Shown: positions 18,911 to 27,865 of the stretch, one piece after another
How positions within the stretch are numbered: the first letter of the stretch is position 1
Layout: each line of letters opens with the position of its first letter
Assembly: GCA_947500035.1 (NCBI GenBank)
Contig: CANMQP010000016.1
Coordinates: 171,423 to 235,422 of the forward strand
Length of the DNA: 64,000 nt
Source: an uncultured Kiloniellaceae bacterium
GTDB taxonomy: Bacteria > Pseudomonadota > Alphaproteobacteria > Kiloniellales > Kiloniellaceae
Direction of reading: 5' to 3'
Made by a program: the position numbers and the translations under genes
Notes under the pieces: generated by a model
Seen by the model: the letters and a program-made list of their open reading frames with translations, nothing else
Told to the model about the DNA's origin: nothing
Database searches by the model: none

Positions 18911-19987
18911 TTAAGGCGTCGCCTCTTCCGCTGCGACCAGGGCGCCTTCCAGGAAGCCGCCCTGATGGGACGCGGCTTCCGTCGCGCAGAAGACCAGCTG
19001 CCTGTCCCAGATCTTCTGCGCCGCAGGGGGCAAACCATAGCGGGGGTGACTGGTGAGCGGTGCGAGGTCGTCCGCCGTCGCGGTCAGAGGGTCTTCGATC
19101 CAATCCTTTAAAAACAAGCTGTTAGGCCTTGCCGCCTCCGGGCCGAAGAGTCGCTCGAATTGCGCGATCGCGGCGGAGCGCAGGACTTCCGGATCGATGC
19201 CCTTACGTTGTTCGGCGGGGATGCCCAGAAAGCCGAAGAGCGCACCGGGACCTTCCGGCGGCGAGGCGTCGTGGATTTCCATAGCCGGTCCCACGTGGCT
19301 GAATGCGTGACCGGAAAGGCCCTGTTCCCGCCAGAACGGCCGGTCGTAGACGGCAACCACCTTGGCATGCCCCGCCATCCAGGTCGGGATCGCAATCAGG
19401 GCATCGCAAAGATCTTGGGGGAGCGCGGGGATAAGGTCTATGGATCGCAAAGCCAGGCGTGGCGGCAACGCGAGTAGAACCCGTTCAGCCTCGATGACTT
19501 GAGTCTCGTCCTCGTTTTGGGTCAAAATTTCAAGTTTTGTGCCGTTTTTCGCGATTTCTCGAACCTGGCTGGAGCGCCGCAAACGCTCCGCTGGTAGGCG
19601 CGCGGCGAGAGCATCGATCACGCGGGCCATACCCCCCGCGACCCGAAGGCTGACCGGGGTCATCCCGGGGCTTCGGAAGGTTTCGACACCGCGCTGGGGA
19701 TCTTCGTAGCGCGAGGCGCCGTTGTTGAATTGCTGAAAGCTCTCAATACCCAGTTCCCCGAGTAACCGCGCCATGCGCGGCTGGTCCGGCCAGAACCAGG
19801 TCGGGCCCAGATCGAATGCACTGGAAATGTGGGAACCCTCCTGGTTTCCTGGCACTTCGGAGCGAATACGGCCACCGAAACGGTCACGGCCTTCGAGCAG
19901 CAGAAAGTCGCGCTCTTGTTCGAGCAACCGCGTGGCGGCGTAAAGTCCGCTCAAACCGCCGCCGACAATCAGGGTTTCCGTCTTCAT
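18911..19987 (-). CDS. Flavin monoamine oxidase-family protein
   Basis: 358 residues, short for the amine oxidase family (usually 420-500). The N-terminal FAD-binding Rossmann motif VGGGLSGLYAATRLLEQ is followed by the GG doublet motif GRDRFGGRIRS. The C-terminal FAD contact block is VFCATEAASHQGGFLEGALVAAEEA. It oxidises an amine or related C-H bond with release of H2O2. It sits upstream of the desaturase on the same strand and may form an operon with it. Confidence 0.86.
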   Translation of the reverse strand: MKTETLIVGGGLSGLYAATRLLEQERDFLLLEGRDRFGGRIRSEVPGNQEGSHISSAFDLGPTWFWPDQPRMARLLGELGIESFQQFNNGASRYEDPQRGVETFRSPGMTPVSLRVAGGMARVIDALAARLPAERLRRSSQVREIAKNGTKLEILTQNEDETQVIEAERVLLALPPRLALRSIDLIPALPQDLCDALIAIPTWMAGHAKVVAVYDRPFWREQGLSGHAFSHVGPAMEIHDASPPEGPGALFGFLGIPAEQRKGIDPEVLRSAAIAQFERLFGPEAARPNSLFLKDWIEDPLTATADDLAPLTSHPRYGLPPAAQKIWDRQLVFCATEAASHQGGFLEGALVAAEEATP

Positions 19988-20349
19988 CTTCGCTCATCGC
20001 CCATTCTGTCGCTTGTCTTCGAGCCACGGGAGGGTGCAGCCAGAATAACTCTGAAGCTACCTCCCTGGCTGCCTCCTGCACCCCCGCTCTTCGGCTGTCC
20101 GCAATCGACTTCACAATTGTATCTATCTACTAATCGATAGATAGTGGATTCAAATTGGATTGGGAGGCTGTATCTGTCAAGCGATATCGCGTCCACCGCG
20201 GGTGACGGCCAGGCTTTTTCGTGGGGATAAAACCCTGCAAACAACTGAACTATATATCAGATCTGAAGATTCCGGGTGCGTTTGTCGTTCTTCCCGATGT
20301 GTGGGATTGCCGAAAAGCCCTGTTGCCGCCGCGCTGTAAGGACGGAGGA
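19988..20349. other. 360-bp intergenic region with a short dyad
   Basis: No gene is recognisable. CTATCTA (20123-20129) and TAGATAG (20138-20144) form a dyad about 135 bp before the amine oxidase start, a possible operator. Nothing else stands out. Confidence 0.4.
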
Positions 20350-21594
20350 TTATTTCCCGATTGACGCCAGGCATTCCAGGGTGCGATCGATCTCGGCTTC
20401 CGTGTTGTAGTGGGCGATCCCGATCCTGACGATCCCCTCGTCCTCCGGAATGCCGAGCTGACGGACCACCTCCAGGGCATAGTTATGCCCATCCCAGATA
20501 AAGATGTTGTTGTCGCTCAGGGTTTTGGAGACGAGGGAGGGTTTATGGCCGTTGTAGCTGAAGGAAACCGTCGGCACCCGGTGATCGATCCGGTTCAGAT
20601 TGGTGATGCCGTGGATGGTGATGTCGGGCAGCGCCTGAAGTCCCTCGATTAACTGAATGGCCAGTGGCCTTTCGTAGGCGTGTGCGGCTTCGAAGGCGGC
20701 AAGGATCTGTTCCCGCCGGGAGCCATTCGATCCGGTCTGGTTTCCGAGCCAGGCGAAGTAGTCCACGCTTGCCGTAAGGCCGGCCAGAAGCTCGATCTGC
20801 GGCGTGCCGGTCTCGAACTTTCCCATTAGCTCGTCGCCGACGCAGCGGCATTTGTAGGCCTGAAGCCCGCGAAGAACCTCCGGGCGGCCCCAGACAATGC
20901 CGATGTGCGGACCAAAGAACTTGTAGGCGGAACAGGCGAGAAAGTCGCAACCGATATCCTGAACGTCGACTGCCCGGTGCGGCGCCAACTGTACGGCGTC
21001 GATGAAAACCAGCGCGCCGGCCTCTTTAGCCAGTGCGGTTAAGGCCTTCACATCGTTGATAGACCCGGTCAGGTTGCTGGCATAGTTCAAGGCGATCAAG
21101 CGGGTGCGCTCGCTGAGATTGGCGGCCAGCGTTTCGGGTTCGACCTGCCAGGTTTCGGTATCGAAGGGCAGCCACTTCACCACCAATCCCAGATCCTCGG
21201 CGATGGTCAGCCAGGGCGCGACGTTGCCTTCGTGGTCCATCCGGGTCAGCAGGACCTCGTCACCGGGCTTGAAGTCGCGGCAGATGCTGCGGGCGAGATG
21301 AAAGGTGATGCTGGTCATGTTCGCGCCGATGATGATCTCGTCCGCCGAGGCGGCACCCAGGAAATCAGCCATGGCGCGATGGGCCTCTTCGACCACTTCG
21401 GCGGCGGCGAGGGTGGTCGGGAAGTAGCCACCGAGGTTGGCGTTGCTGTTGATCAGGCAGTGAGCCACGGCGTCTGCCACGCTCTGGGGGACCTGCGTTC
21501 CCGCGGGATTATCAAGGTATATTCTAGCGCGGTTGTTATCCTTGATGGACAGGGCGGGAAAGGCCTCGCGCACGCGCTCGATTGGAAAAGACAT
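20350..21594 (-). CDS. Cysteine desulfurase-like PLP enzyme (class V aminotransferase)
   Basis: 414 residues. Fold-type I PLP enzyme of the cysteine desulfurase-like group: IYLDNPAGTQVP at the start, the cofactor Asp in FIDAVQLAPH, and the Schiff-base Lys in SAYKFFGPH. It lacks the mobile Cys loop usual in IscS, so sulphur mobilisation for Fe-S clusters is unlikely and no Isc/Suf genes are near. A LuxR-family gene lies 250 bp upstream on the same strand. Confidence 0.86.
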   Translation of the reverse strand: MSFPIERVREAFPALSIKDNNRARIYLDNPAGTQVPQSVADAVAHCLINSNANLGGYFPTTLAAAEVVEEAHRAMADFLGAASADEIIIGANMTSITFHLARSICRDFKPGDEVLLTRMDHEGNVAPWLTIAEDLGLVVKWLPFDTETWQVEPETLAANLSERTRLIALNYASNLTGSINDVKALTALAKEAGALVFIDAVQLAPHRAVDVQDIGCDFLACSAYKFFGPHIGIVWGRPEVLRGLQAYKCRCVGDELMGKFETGTPQIELLAGLTASVDYFAWLGNQTGSNGSRREQILAAFEAAHAYERPLAIQLIEGLQALPDITIHGITNLNRIDHRVPTVSFSYNGHKPSLVSKTLSDNNIFIWDGHNYALEVVRQLGIPEDEGIVRIGIAHYNTEAEIDRTLECLASIGK

Positions 21595-21681
21595 AAACGA
21601 TCGGTCCTTATCGGATCCCGTTAACCGGGACCGCCTCTAAAGGTAGTGTGACATAGATAGACGACAACCGTCACCGGGGAA

Positions 21682-21701
21682 CATCATCCTAAGGGATGAT
21701 G
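21682..21701. promoter_or_regulatory. Perfect 8-bp stem dyad upstream of the PLP enzyme gene
   Basis: CATCATCC and GGATGATG around a 4-base centre (TAAG), 88 bp before the PLP gene start. It could be an operator for the adjacent LuxR-type regulator or an RNA hairpin. Confidence 0.4.
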
Positions 21702-21845
21702 CGCTATACAGGGGGTGACGGAACGCTCGAAATATCGCGAGAAAAATGCTACGCGTTCAGCAGTTACAGCGTCGCTGATCGGCAGTTGCACCTCAAGATA
21801 GGAAGTCTACGTATTTTTTCCAGGGGTGCTCTGGTTCGGCCCGAT

Positions 21846-22712
21846 TTAGAGCGAGTCCCGGAGTTCGTGAACCGAGGACATGAAGAGCGCGAAGAGCTCG
21901 GCCTGAGATGAAATCTCAAGCTTTGCATAGGCATTGCGCCGATGTGACTTCACGGTGGGCAGGGCCACGCCCAGATTGAGCGCGACCGATGTCGAGGAGT
22001 GGCCCAGGAGTACTAACCGGATCACCTGGCGTTCCCGTTCGCTCAGCACATCCTGCCCGAAATTCATGAAAAGGCGTTCGAGCAGCGGTGCTTCCAGTTC
22101 GGGTGCTAGGAGGTGCGACGCGACTTCCCAGTGTTTGCGTATCAGGGCGTGAAGCAGGGAGAAAACACTTCTGAGCTCGGTCACATTCCCGGGCGTAAAG
22201 CCGCCGCCTGCTTCCTTTTTGGAGAGGGATACCTCGATCATGGTTGAGGGATCGATCGGCATAACGAGCAGCAGCTCCTGCATGCCGGACGGCCAGTCCT
22301 CGGTCAGAAAGCCGATTTCTTCGTAGCTGTCCACACGCAGCCGGAAATCCTGTTGCCGGTCCTCAAGGTCGCAGGGGCCAGGCATGAAATTCTTCATGAA
22401 GTAAACGCCCGGTTCCACACCCTTGCGCAAGGCCTGGTAAAATGGGTTCAGGACATAGGTGTTCTTGAGGTAGTTGTTCAGTCCCTTGCGGTGGCGTGCG
22501 GCGGTGATGCTGTCGTGCAGCCGCGCCGGAGCCGCATCCTTGCGATACAGGAAAACGATCAAAAATTCGAAGCTGAGAATGTCACGCATAGCCTCGGAGA
22601 AAAGCGCAAAAAAATCGTCGCGTCCGATTGCCGAAATGAGTTCGTCGGCTCGGTTCCCGATCAGATCCGGGCCGTGGGCGCCCTGCGTTTTCGTATAGTT
22701 CCCCTGCGGCAT
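21846..22712 (-). CDS. LuxR-family transcriptional regulator
   Basis: 288 residues from ATG 22712 (a TTG 24 bp upstream extends the frame). The C-terminal 65 residues are a GerE/LuxR helix-turn-helix: LSERERQVIRLVLLGHSSTSVALNLGVALPTVKSHRRNAYAKLEISSQAELF. The N-terminal 200 residues are not the acyl-homoserine-lactone pocket in any clear way. It probably controls the PLP enzyme gene downstream on the same strand. Confidence 0.87.
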   Translation of the reverse strand: MPQGNYTKTQGAHGPDLIGNRADELISAIGRDDFFALFSEAMRDILSFEFLIVFLYRKDAAPARLHDSITAARHRKGLNNYLKNTYVLNPFYQALRKGVEPGVYFMKNFMPGPCDLEDRQQDFRLRVDSYEEIGFLTEDWPSGMQELLLVMPIDPSTMIEVSLSKKEAGGGFTPGNVTELRSVFSLLHALIRKHWEVASHLLAPELEAPLLERLFMNFGQDVLSERERQVIRLVLLGHSSTSVALNLGVALPTVKSHRRNAYAKLEISSQAELFALFMSSVHELRDSL

Positions 22713-22917
22713 AGGAAGACTTTTTGTAATCCCCAACGCAATGCTTTCAGAATCCCTTCGCGACGCAGTTGGGTGAAGGTTGAGAGTAAATTTCTATATA
22801 ATTCAATTAACTCTGGTCCGAAACAGCAGTTCGAACCGGATCTCGTCTACAATCGCAAACGACGAAAAAAATCTTCGCGAGAAGAGTTTACACGAAATCG
22901 GCCAGGCTTTAACCCTT

Positions 22918-23105
22918 GTCTCTACAATCCGCCAAGGCTTGAGCGAGAGCCTCCAGTGCCGCTTCGAGGTCCCTCGGCGGCAGATACCCGAATCCGATGC
23001 GCAGTACGCGTTGATCTTCCCCAAACCAGCGGCCGTCTGATATTTGAAGGTCGTATTCTGCCTGGCTGTCGTAAAACCGATTTAACGCGGCCGACCAGTT
23101 TGTGC
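22918..23105 (-). pseudogene. C-terminal remnant of a PLP aminotransferase/MocR-like protein
   Basis: Read on the minus strand this frame gives SDGRWFGEDQRVLRIGFGYL, PPRDLEAALEALAQALAD and a stop. It matches the C-terminal end of fold-type I aminotransferases, including MocR-type regulators. Upstream the frame loses similarity and there is no start, so only the last 55-60 residues remain. The assignment rests on pattern recognition of a short end and is tentative. Confidence 0.45.
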
Positions 23106-23135
23106 CGGAGGTGAAGATCCGGCAGCTACATGATG

Positions 23136-23153
23136 CCGTTTTCCGGAAAACGG
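23136..23153. repeat. 18-bp perfect palindrome
   Basis: CCGTTTTCCGGAAAACGG reads the same on both strands, and one further G/C pair outside also matches. It lies in the intergenic region next to the aminotransferase remnant. It may be a regulator site or the core of an extragenic palindrome. Confidence 0.55.
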
Positions 23154-23260
23154 CTCTTCGAACTTTTACCGTCGGGCATAAAAGTCCGCCTGTGGGGATG
23201 GAAAAACAAGACCCGAAAGGTAGTTGGCGCCCCGAGCCCTGTCATGCGGGAATTTGGCGT

Positions 23261-24325
23261 TTATGCCATCATTGACATTGCGAAGCCGAAAAGCCATCCG
23301 CAGAGAATGGCGCTCAGCACCGCCATAACCACGTAGAAGAAAAACACGGGCAGGCGAACCAGCGCGAAGACCGGGATGGCGGCCCAGGCACTGGTGATGC
23401 CGCCAGCGATCAGGAAGGCCATGGCCGGGCCCTGTCCCATGCCGCTGTCGATCAATGCGCGGATCAGCGGCAGGGCGGCATATCCGTCGAGATAAATCGG
23501 TGCGCCCACGACAGCGGCTGCAGGGACCGACCACCAGTCGTCGCCACTTGCGAAGCGGCCGACAAAATCAGGCGGCAGAAAAAGCTGCAGGGCGTATTCC
23601 GCGATAAAGGCGGCAAAGAGCCAGGTGATCATCAGACGGCCATTGCCTAGACAGGAGGAGAGGAAAACTTGGCGTCGTTCCGCCGAGCGCCAAAAATGCC
23701 AGCAGAGGTCTTGGGCATTTGATTCACTGCACCCGCTCGTCGCGCCACAGCCGCCGCCGCTGACCTGCGATAAAGATGCCTTTGCCGGGTGCCTGAAGCG
23801 CCCTGCGGCGATGAGGAGCGCGGTCACGCTGCCGCCAAATAGACCAATCACGAAGGCCGAGAGGGTTTTACCCACTGCGAAGGAACTGCCCAGGGTACCT
23901 GCGGTAATTGCCAGCATCCCCGGATCAGTAATGGGAGATGAAAGCCAGAACGCCATAATGGGAGCGAGCGGAACACCGCCCGCCAGCAGTCCCGCGACCA
24001 GAGGCAGAACCGAGACGCCACAGACCGGGGTCAGGGCGCCGATCAGGGCGGCCAGAAGGATCATTCTGACCGGGCGGCCCCGGAAAGCGGCCGCGATCAG
24101 CGCCATGCTGCCGCTGGCATGTACGCCCGCCGTCAGAAACAGACCCAGCGCGATCATGGGCAGGATCAGAATAAGGTTCTTCAGGGCAAAGGTCGTTGCT
24201 GCCCAGGCATGTCCCGGCCAGAACAGGGCCGCCGTTACGGCGGCGAGGAGAAATCCGAGTTTTGCCAGGCTCTTTAGGGATGGGAAACCGCGTCCCACCG
24301 CGCGTTTTGGGAGGTCCAGACTCAT
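23261..24325 (-). CDS. UPF0718/ArsP-type permease with Cys-rich central loop
   Basis: 354 residues in two halves of about four hydrophobic segments each. The repeats WLSSPITDPGMLAITAG and GAPIYLDGYAALPLI are typical of the UPF0718 permease group, which includes ArsP-like metalloid exporters. The cytosolic loop between the halves has five cysteines (two in CGATSGC, then C in SESNAQDLCW and SSCLG), suggesting binding of a thiophilic metal or metalloid. It is divergent from a LysR gene 90 bp away, which probably regulates it. Confidence 0.78.
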   Translation of the reverse strand: MSLDLPKRAVGRGFPSLKSLAKLGFLLAAVTAALFWPGHAWAATTFALKNLILILPMIALGLFLTAGVHASGSMALIAAAFRGRPVRMILLAALIGALTPVCGVSVLPLVAGLLAGGVPLAPIMAFWLSSPITDPGMLAITAGTLGSSFAVGKTLSAFVIGLFGGSVTALLIAAGRFRHPAKASLSQVSGGGCGATSGCSESNAQDLCWHFWRSAERRQVFLSSCLGNGRLMITWLFAAFIAEYALQLFLPPDFVGRFASGDDWWSVPAAAVVGAPIYLDGYAALPLIRALIDSGMGQGPAMAFLIAGGITSAWAAIPVFALVRLPVFFFYVVMAVLSAILCGWLFGFAMSMMA

Positions 24326-24414
24326 GCCAGGGCTTTCCTGCTCTTGAGAGATCGTTGTCTTTTCAGGGCAGAAGGATCGGGTATGACTAGAAATCGCACA
24401 AACGAATAGTTACT

Positions 24415-25308
24415 ATGATAGTCATGAATAAAAACGATCGATCTATCGCTACGCTCGACAGCGAGCTTTTGCGCAGCTTCATTGTCGTGGCACGCCATGG
24501 AAATGTGACCCGTGCGGCGCGCGCGCTTCACAAGACACAGTCGGCGGTGAGCGTGCAGATCAAGCAGTTGGAAGAGCGGCTCCGGGTTGCGCTCTTCGCG
24601 CGCGAGGCGCGCGGTGTCAGCCTAACCGAGGCAGGGGAGACTTTGCTGCAGTCGGCTGAACCGATTGTCCGTCAACTCGATCAGGTCGCGGCGTCTTTTG
24701 CACAGACTCCAGTGACAGGCGTCGTACGGGTCGGCATTCCGGACGAATACGGTACGAGTATTCTGCCGGAGGTTCTTGCAGCCTTTGCCGCGCGCCACCC
24801 CCAGGTTCAGGTTTCCGTGCGCTGTGGCTTCAGCGTCGATTTCGATGCCATGGTGGATCGGGGAGAGCTCGACCTCGCGGTCACCACCAGCAATCATCTG
24901 CCTGCTGCGGACAAGGCCAAGGTTCTGTTGGAAGAAGAGACGCTTTGGGTTTGCCGTAAAGGCTTCCCGTTCTCCTCAGGCCAAACGGTGCCGCTTGCGC
25001 TGTTTGAGCGGAGCTGTTGGTGGCGCGATGTGGCGGTGGCGGCGCTGCAATCCGCCGGACAGCCTTACCGGATCGCCTATTCCAGCGACAGTGTCGCCGG
25101 GGTCAAAGCGGCGATCGCCTCAGGTCTGGCAGCCGGCATGATCGCGCGCAGTACCCTGGAGCCTGGAATGCAAATCCTGAGACCCGGGGAAGGCTTTCCC
25201 GAGCTGCCGGTCTCCCATCTCTTGTTGCTGCGCGGAAAGGCGACCGAGACGCCCGCGATTGGGGCCATGGCCGACGCTATTGTCTCGGCCTTCACGGATG
25301 ACAGTTAG
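24415..25308 (+). CDS. LysR-family transcriptional regulator
   Basis: 297 residues from ATG 24415; ATG 24424 is an alternative. The N-terminal HTH reads GNVTRAARALHKTQSAVSVQIKQLEERLRVALF, followed by a LysR effector domain. An ATAGT-T-ACTAT dyad (24406-24416) overlaps the first ATG and could be its own site. It is divergent from the Cys-loop permease. Confidence 0.88.
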   Translation: MIVMNKNDRSIATLDSELLRSFIVVARHGNVTRAARALHKTQSAVSVQIKQLEERLRVALFAREARGVSLTEAGETLLQSAEPIVRQLDQVAASFAQTPVTGVVRVGIPDEYGTSILPEVLAAFAARHPQVQVSVRCGFSVDFDAMVDRGELDLAVTTSNHLPAADKAKVLLEEETLWVCRKGFPFSSGQTVPLALFERSCWWRDVAVAALQSAGQPYRIAYSSDSVAGVKAAIASGLAAGMIARSTLEPGMQILRPGEGFPELPVSHLLLLRGKATETPAIGAMADAIVSAFTDDS

Positions 25309-25340
25309 GCTTTAGCGCGGTTACGTTTTTGCGCAGAGGG

Positions 25341-25952
25341 TTACCAAAGCGTCTTTTGCGCGCGCGCGTCCCAGGCCTGGTCGTATTCGTCACCGCCAAC
25401 GCGGCTTTCGGTCATGGAAGCCAGGATTTGACCGGGTGTCGGGAGAGATTTTTTATCCACATGGCGTTCCGGGTTCCAGAGTTCTGAACGCACGATGGCC
25501 CGGGCGCATTGGAAGTAAAGTTCGTCGATTTTCATGACGATCACCGAGCGGGGCGGCTTCTCCTTGACGGTGAAGGAAGCCCGGAGTTCAGGATCGGTAT
25601 CAAGATGCGCGCGGCCGTTCACCCGGATGCAGTTGCCGTGACCCGGAATCAGGAACAGGAGCGCTGCGCGCGGATCCCGGACGATGTTGCGCAGGGAGTC
25701 GACCCGGTTGTTGCCGCGCCGGTCGGGCATCATCAGCGTTTTCGAATCCTGGACCCTTACGAACCCCGCCAGGTCACCGCGCGGCGAGCAATCCAGCCCC
25801 TCGGGTCCGCTGGTGGCGAGCGCCGCAAAGGGCGCGGCCTCGATAAAGCGCTGGTATTCCGGTGTGATCTCCTGTGCAACCTTGACCAGGGAGGCTTCGC
25901 CCGGCTGGCCATAGATGGCTTCCAGTTCCTCGACAGATGAGATGATCGACAT
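25341..25952 (-). CDS. Pyridoxamine 5'-phosphate oxidase-family FMN protein
   Basis: 203 residues. The split-barrel flavin domain is seen in FAALATSGPEGLDCSPRGD, LMMPDRRGNNRVDSLRNI and GHGNCIRVNGRAHLDTDPEL, which is the pattern of the FMN-dependent PPOX group without a PdxH function. Such proteins reduce small molecules or bind FMN/heme. It lies 102 bp downstream of the GrdB-like gene on the same strand, possibly co-transcribed. Confidence 0.83.
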   Translation of the reverse strand: MSIISSVEELEAIYGQPGEASLVKVAQEITPEYQRFIEAAPFAALATSGPEGLDCSPRGDLAGFVRVQDSKTLMMPDRRGNNRVDSLRNIVRDPRAALLFLIPGHGNCIRVNGRAHLDTDPELRASFTVKEKPPRSVIVMKIDELYFQCARAIVRSELWNPERHVDKKSLPTPGQILASMTESRVGGDEYDQAWDARAQKTLW

Positions 25953-26054
25953 ACAGGGGCTCTGGTTCGTTGAAAAGATGAGGAACAGTCTGACACAGCC
26001 GCAGCGGGCTCACCACTTCCCTTGAAGCAGCACTGCCATGCGGTTGGCGACCTC

Positions 26055-26990
26055 TTACGTGCGGCTCTTTTCCCGCTCGCGTTTTGCGATGTCTTTCTGG
26101 CGGTCGAAATCGGTGCGCAGGTCGCGGATTTCCTGATCCGAGAGACGTTCAATGTTGTAAAAGTCCTGCTTCCAGTCGGGATCATCACTCCACCGCAGGG
26201 GCGACTGGACCGTTGTGCGCGGGCCGGGGGCTGCCGCCAGAGTCTGCAGGGCAAGCCTCAGCGTAAAAGCCTGAGAGGCTTCGTCGTTGGGCTTGCCCGC
26301 GGCGTTGCCCAGGGGGAAGTCGCTGAAGAGCAGGCGGGGCACACCGACGTGCTCCACGATGTCTTTGGCGCAGGCCATCACGACAGTGGGAATGCCATTG
26401 GCTTCGAGATGCCGCGCGGTGAGCGAGACGGTCTGATGGCAGACCGGGCAGTTCGGCACCAGAACGACCGCGTCGGCGCTTTCTTCCGTAACCCGCCGCA
26501 AAATTTCCGGTGCGTCCCGTGTGATTGTCGTCTTCTGGCTGCGATTGGTCGGCACACCGAGCAGGCTCCGCGTCACGCCGCCGATCTCACCTCTCGCCGC
26601 GAATTGCTTCATCTGCGCCAGAGGGCACCAGCTTTGCATATCCTCCGCCGAGGTATGTTGCCGGTCGTAGCTGATGTGCGAGATGCGCAGGTCCGGCTCG
26701 ACGGCGCTCGGCAAGGAGTAGACTTCGTGGAACTTTGCGGCCCCGTTATAGGGCGCGCCCGGACCCTGGTCGCCTTTGTCGGGCTGGTAGGGGGCTGCGG
26801 TCGTCACCAGCGCCAGCCGGCAGTCGGAAAGCGGTTTCGTCAGGGGAGCGAAGGGCACGTCGCCGTAGTGCGCCCAGACATAGGGTTTGCCGTAGCCCAA
26901 GGCCCGGTAGTAGCTGCGGATGCGCGCCAGATAGCGAATGGGGACATCCTGCGCAGCGGCGAATTCTATTTCTTCGTTGGTGGAAGGCAT
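26055..26990 (-). CDS. GrdB/PrdB-related protein with CxxC in place of the UxxC site
   Basis: 311 residues resembling the selenoprotein-B family of glycine/sarcosine/betaine and D-proline reductases. The redox site of that family, Sec-x2-Cys-His followed by a helix ending GIPTV, appears here as NCPVCH with EANGIPTVVMACAKD after it, so the selenocysteine is replaced by cysteine. No partner reductase subunits are nearby. The role in aerobic bacteria is not established; a redox enzyme on a small substrate is a fair guess. A flavoprotein gene follows on the same strand. Confidence 0.72.
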   Translation of the reverse strand: MPSTNEEIEFAAAQDVPIRYLARIRSYYRALGYGKPYVWAHYGDVPFAPLTKPLSDCRLALVTTAAPYQPDKGDQGPGAPYNGAAKFHEVYSLPSAVEPDLRISHISYDRQHTSAEDMQSWCPLAQMKQFAARGEIGGVTRSLLGVPTNRSQKTTITRDAPEILRRVTEESADAVVLVPNCPVCHQTVSLTARHLEANGIPTVVMACAKDIVEHVGVPRLLFSDFPLGNAAGKPNDEASQAFTLRLALQTLAAAPGPRTTVQSPLRWSDDPDWKQDFYNIERLSDQEIRDLRTDFDRQKDIAKREREKSRT

Positions 26991-27159
26991 GTAAATCCCA
27001 GGTACTTCACAAGCTATGCATCGATAGTTTGATTCTTCTTGTGATACGCAGCGGCGGCAATGAAAATCCGATCTGGAAACCGGGTGTCTGCATCATATAT
27101 GCAACCGTCCCTAGCGGCCCCGTCTATAGTCTCTGTCTTGATTTAAAGGCCACGCCTAA

Positions 27160-27795
27160 GTGAAGTCATCGGAAGCCCGGTTAGCACAGATTAGGAAGGA
27201 ACGGCTCGTCGTTCATGCGCCGCACAACTATCTTCCTTTTGGTATTTTCGCCGGGTTTTTGTTTGTTCTGATCGGTCACTCTCTGGCGTCTAACGCCGTA
27301 TCACGGATCGACTTTAACATTCTGTCGAAGAATTTTGATTATGGAACTCTATGGTTTTTTGCAGGCTTGGGCTGCATATTTCTTGGAGTTAACACGTTTG
27401 TTTCTCATATCTACAGATTCATAAACTACGGACCCGCCGCGATACTCGATAGCGAAGGCATCTATCTGAACAGTGGTTATCTCTATTTCTGTGAAGTGAG
27501 CTGGGACGGAATTGCAGAGGTCAAGACCAAGGTTATGTTTAAGAGTGGCCGGTTGTTTCGTCGGACCCATCGCTGTATCGAACTTAGGCTACACAATCCG
27601 CGGGCACTCATCGACCCCTTGACGTTTTGGGAACGTGTATATGTTCAGTTCCCTATTCCACGGAACGAATTTCCGATCTATATCACGGAAGACGCAGTTG
27701 ACGAAAATCTCGACTGGCTTGCAGCGCAAATCAGGCGACGACTGGGCGATGCTGTTGGTGAAAATCTTAACCCGGATCATGCTCTTGTGTCATGA
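27160..27795 (+). CDS. Hypothetical membrane protein with two N-terminal TM segments
   Basis: 211 residues from a GTG start. Two hydrophobic segments (about 26-48 and 62-85) are followed by a soluble beta-rich domain (DSEGIYLNSGYLYFCEVSWDGIAEV, and RLHNPRALIDPLTFWERV) that looks like the bacterial PH-like membrane proteins of unknown role. Base composition is lower in GC than the neighbours. No operon partner is evident. Confidence 0.65.
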   Translation: MKSSEARLAQIRKERLVVHAPHNYLPFGIFAGFLFVLIGHSLASNAVSRIDFNILSKNFDYGTLWFFAGLGCIFLGVNTFVSHIYRFINYGPAAILDSEGIYLNSGYLYFCEVSWDGIAEVKTKVMFKSGRLFRRTHRCIELRLHNPRALIDPLTFWERVYVQFPIPRNEFPIYITEDAVDENLDWLAAQIRRRLGDAVGENLNPDHALVS

Positions 27796-27865
27796 GACGC
27801 TATTGTCCTTCACAACCTGGATAGTTGCGTTAAGAGCAAAACTTATGACTAGGGGCTGTAACAGT

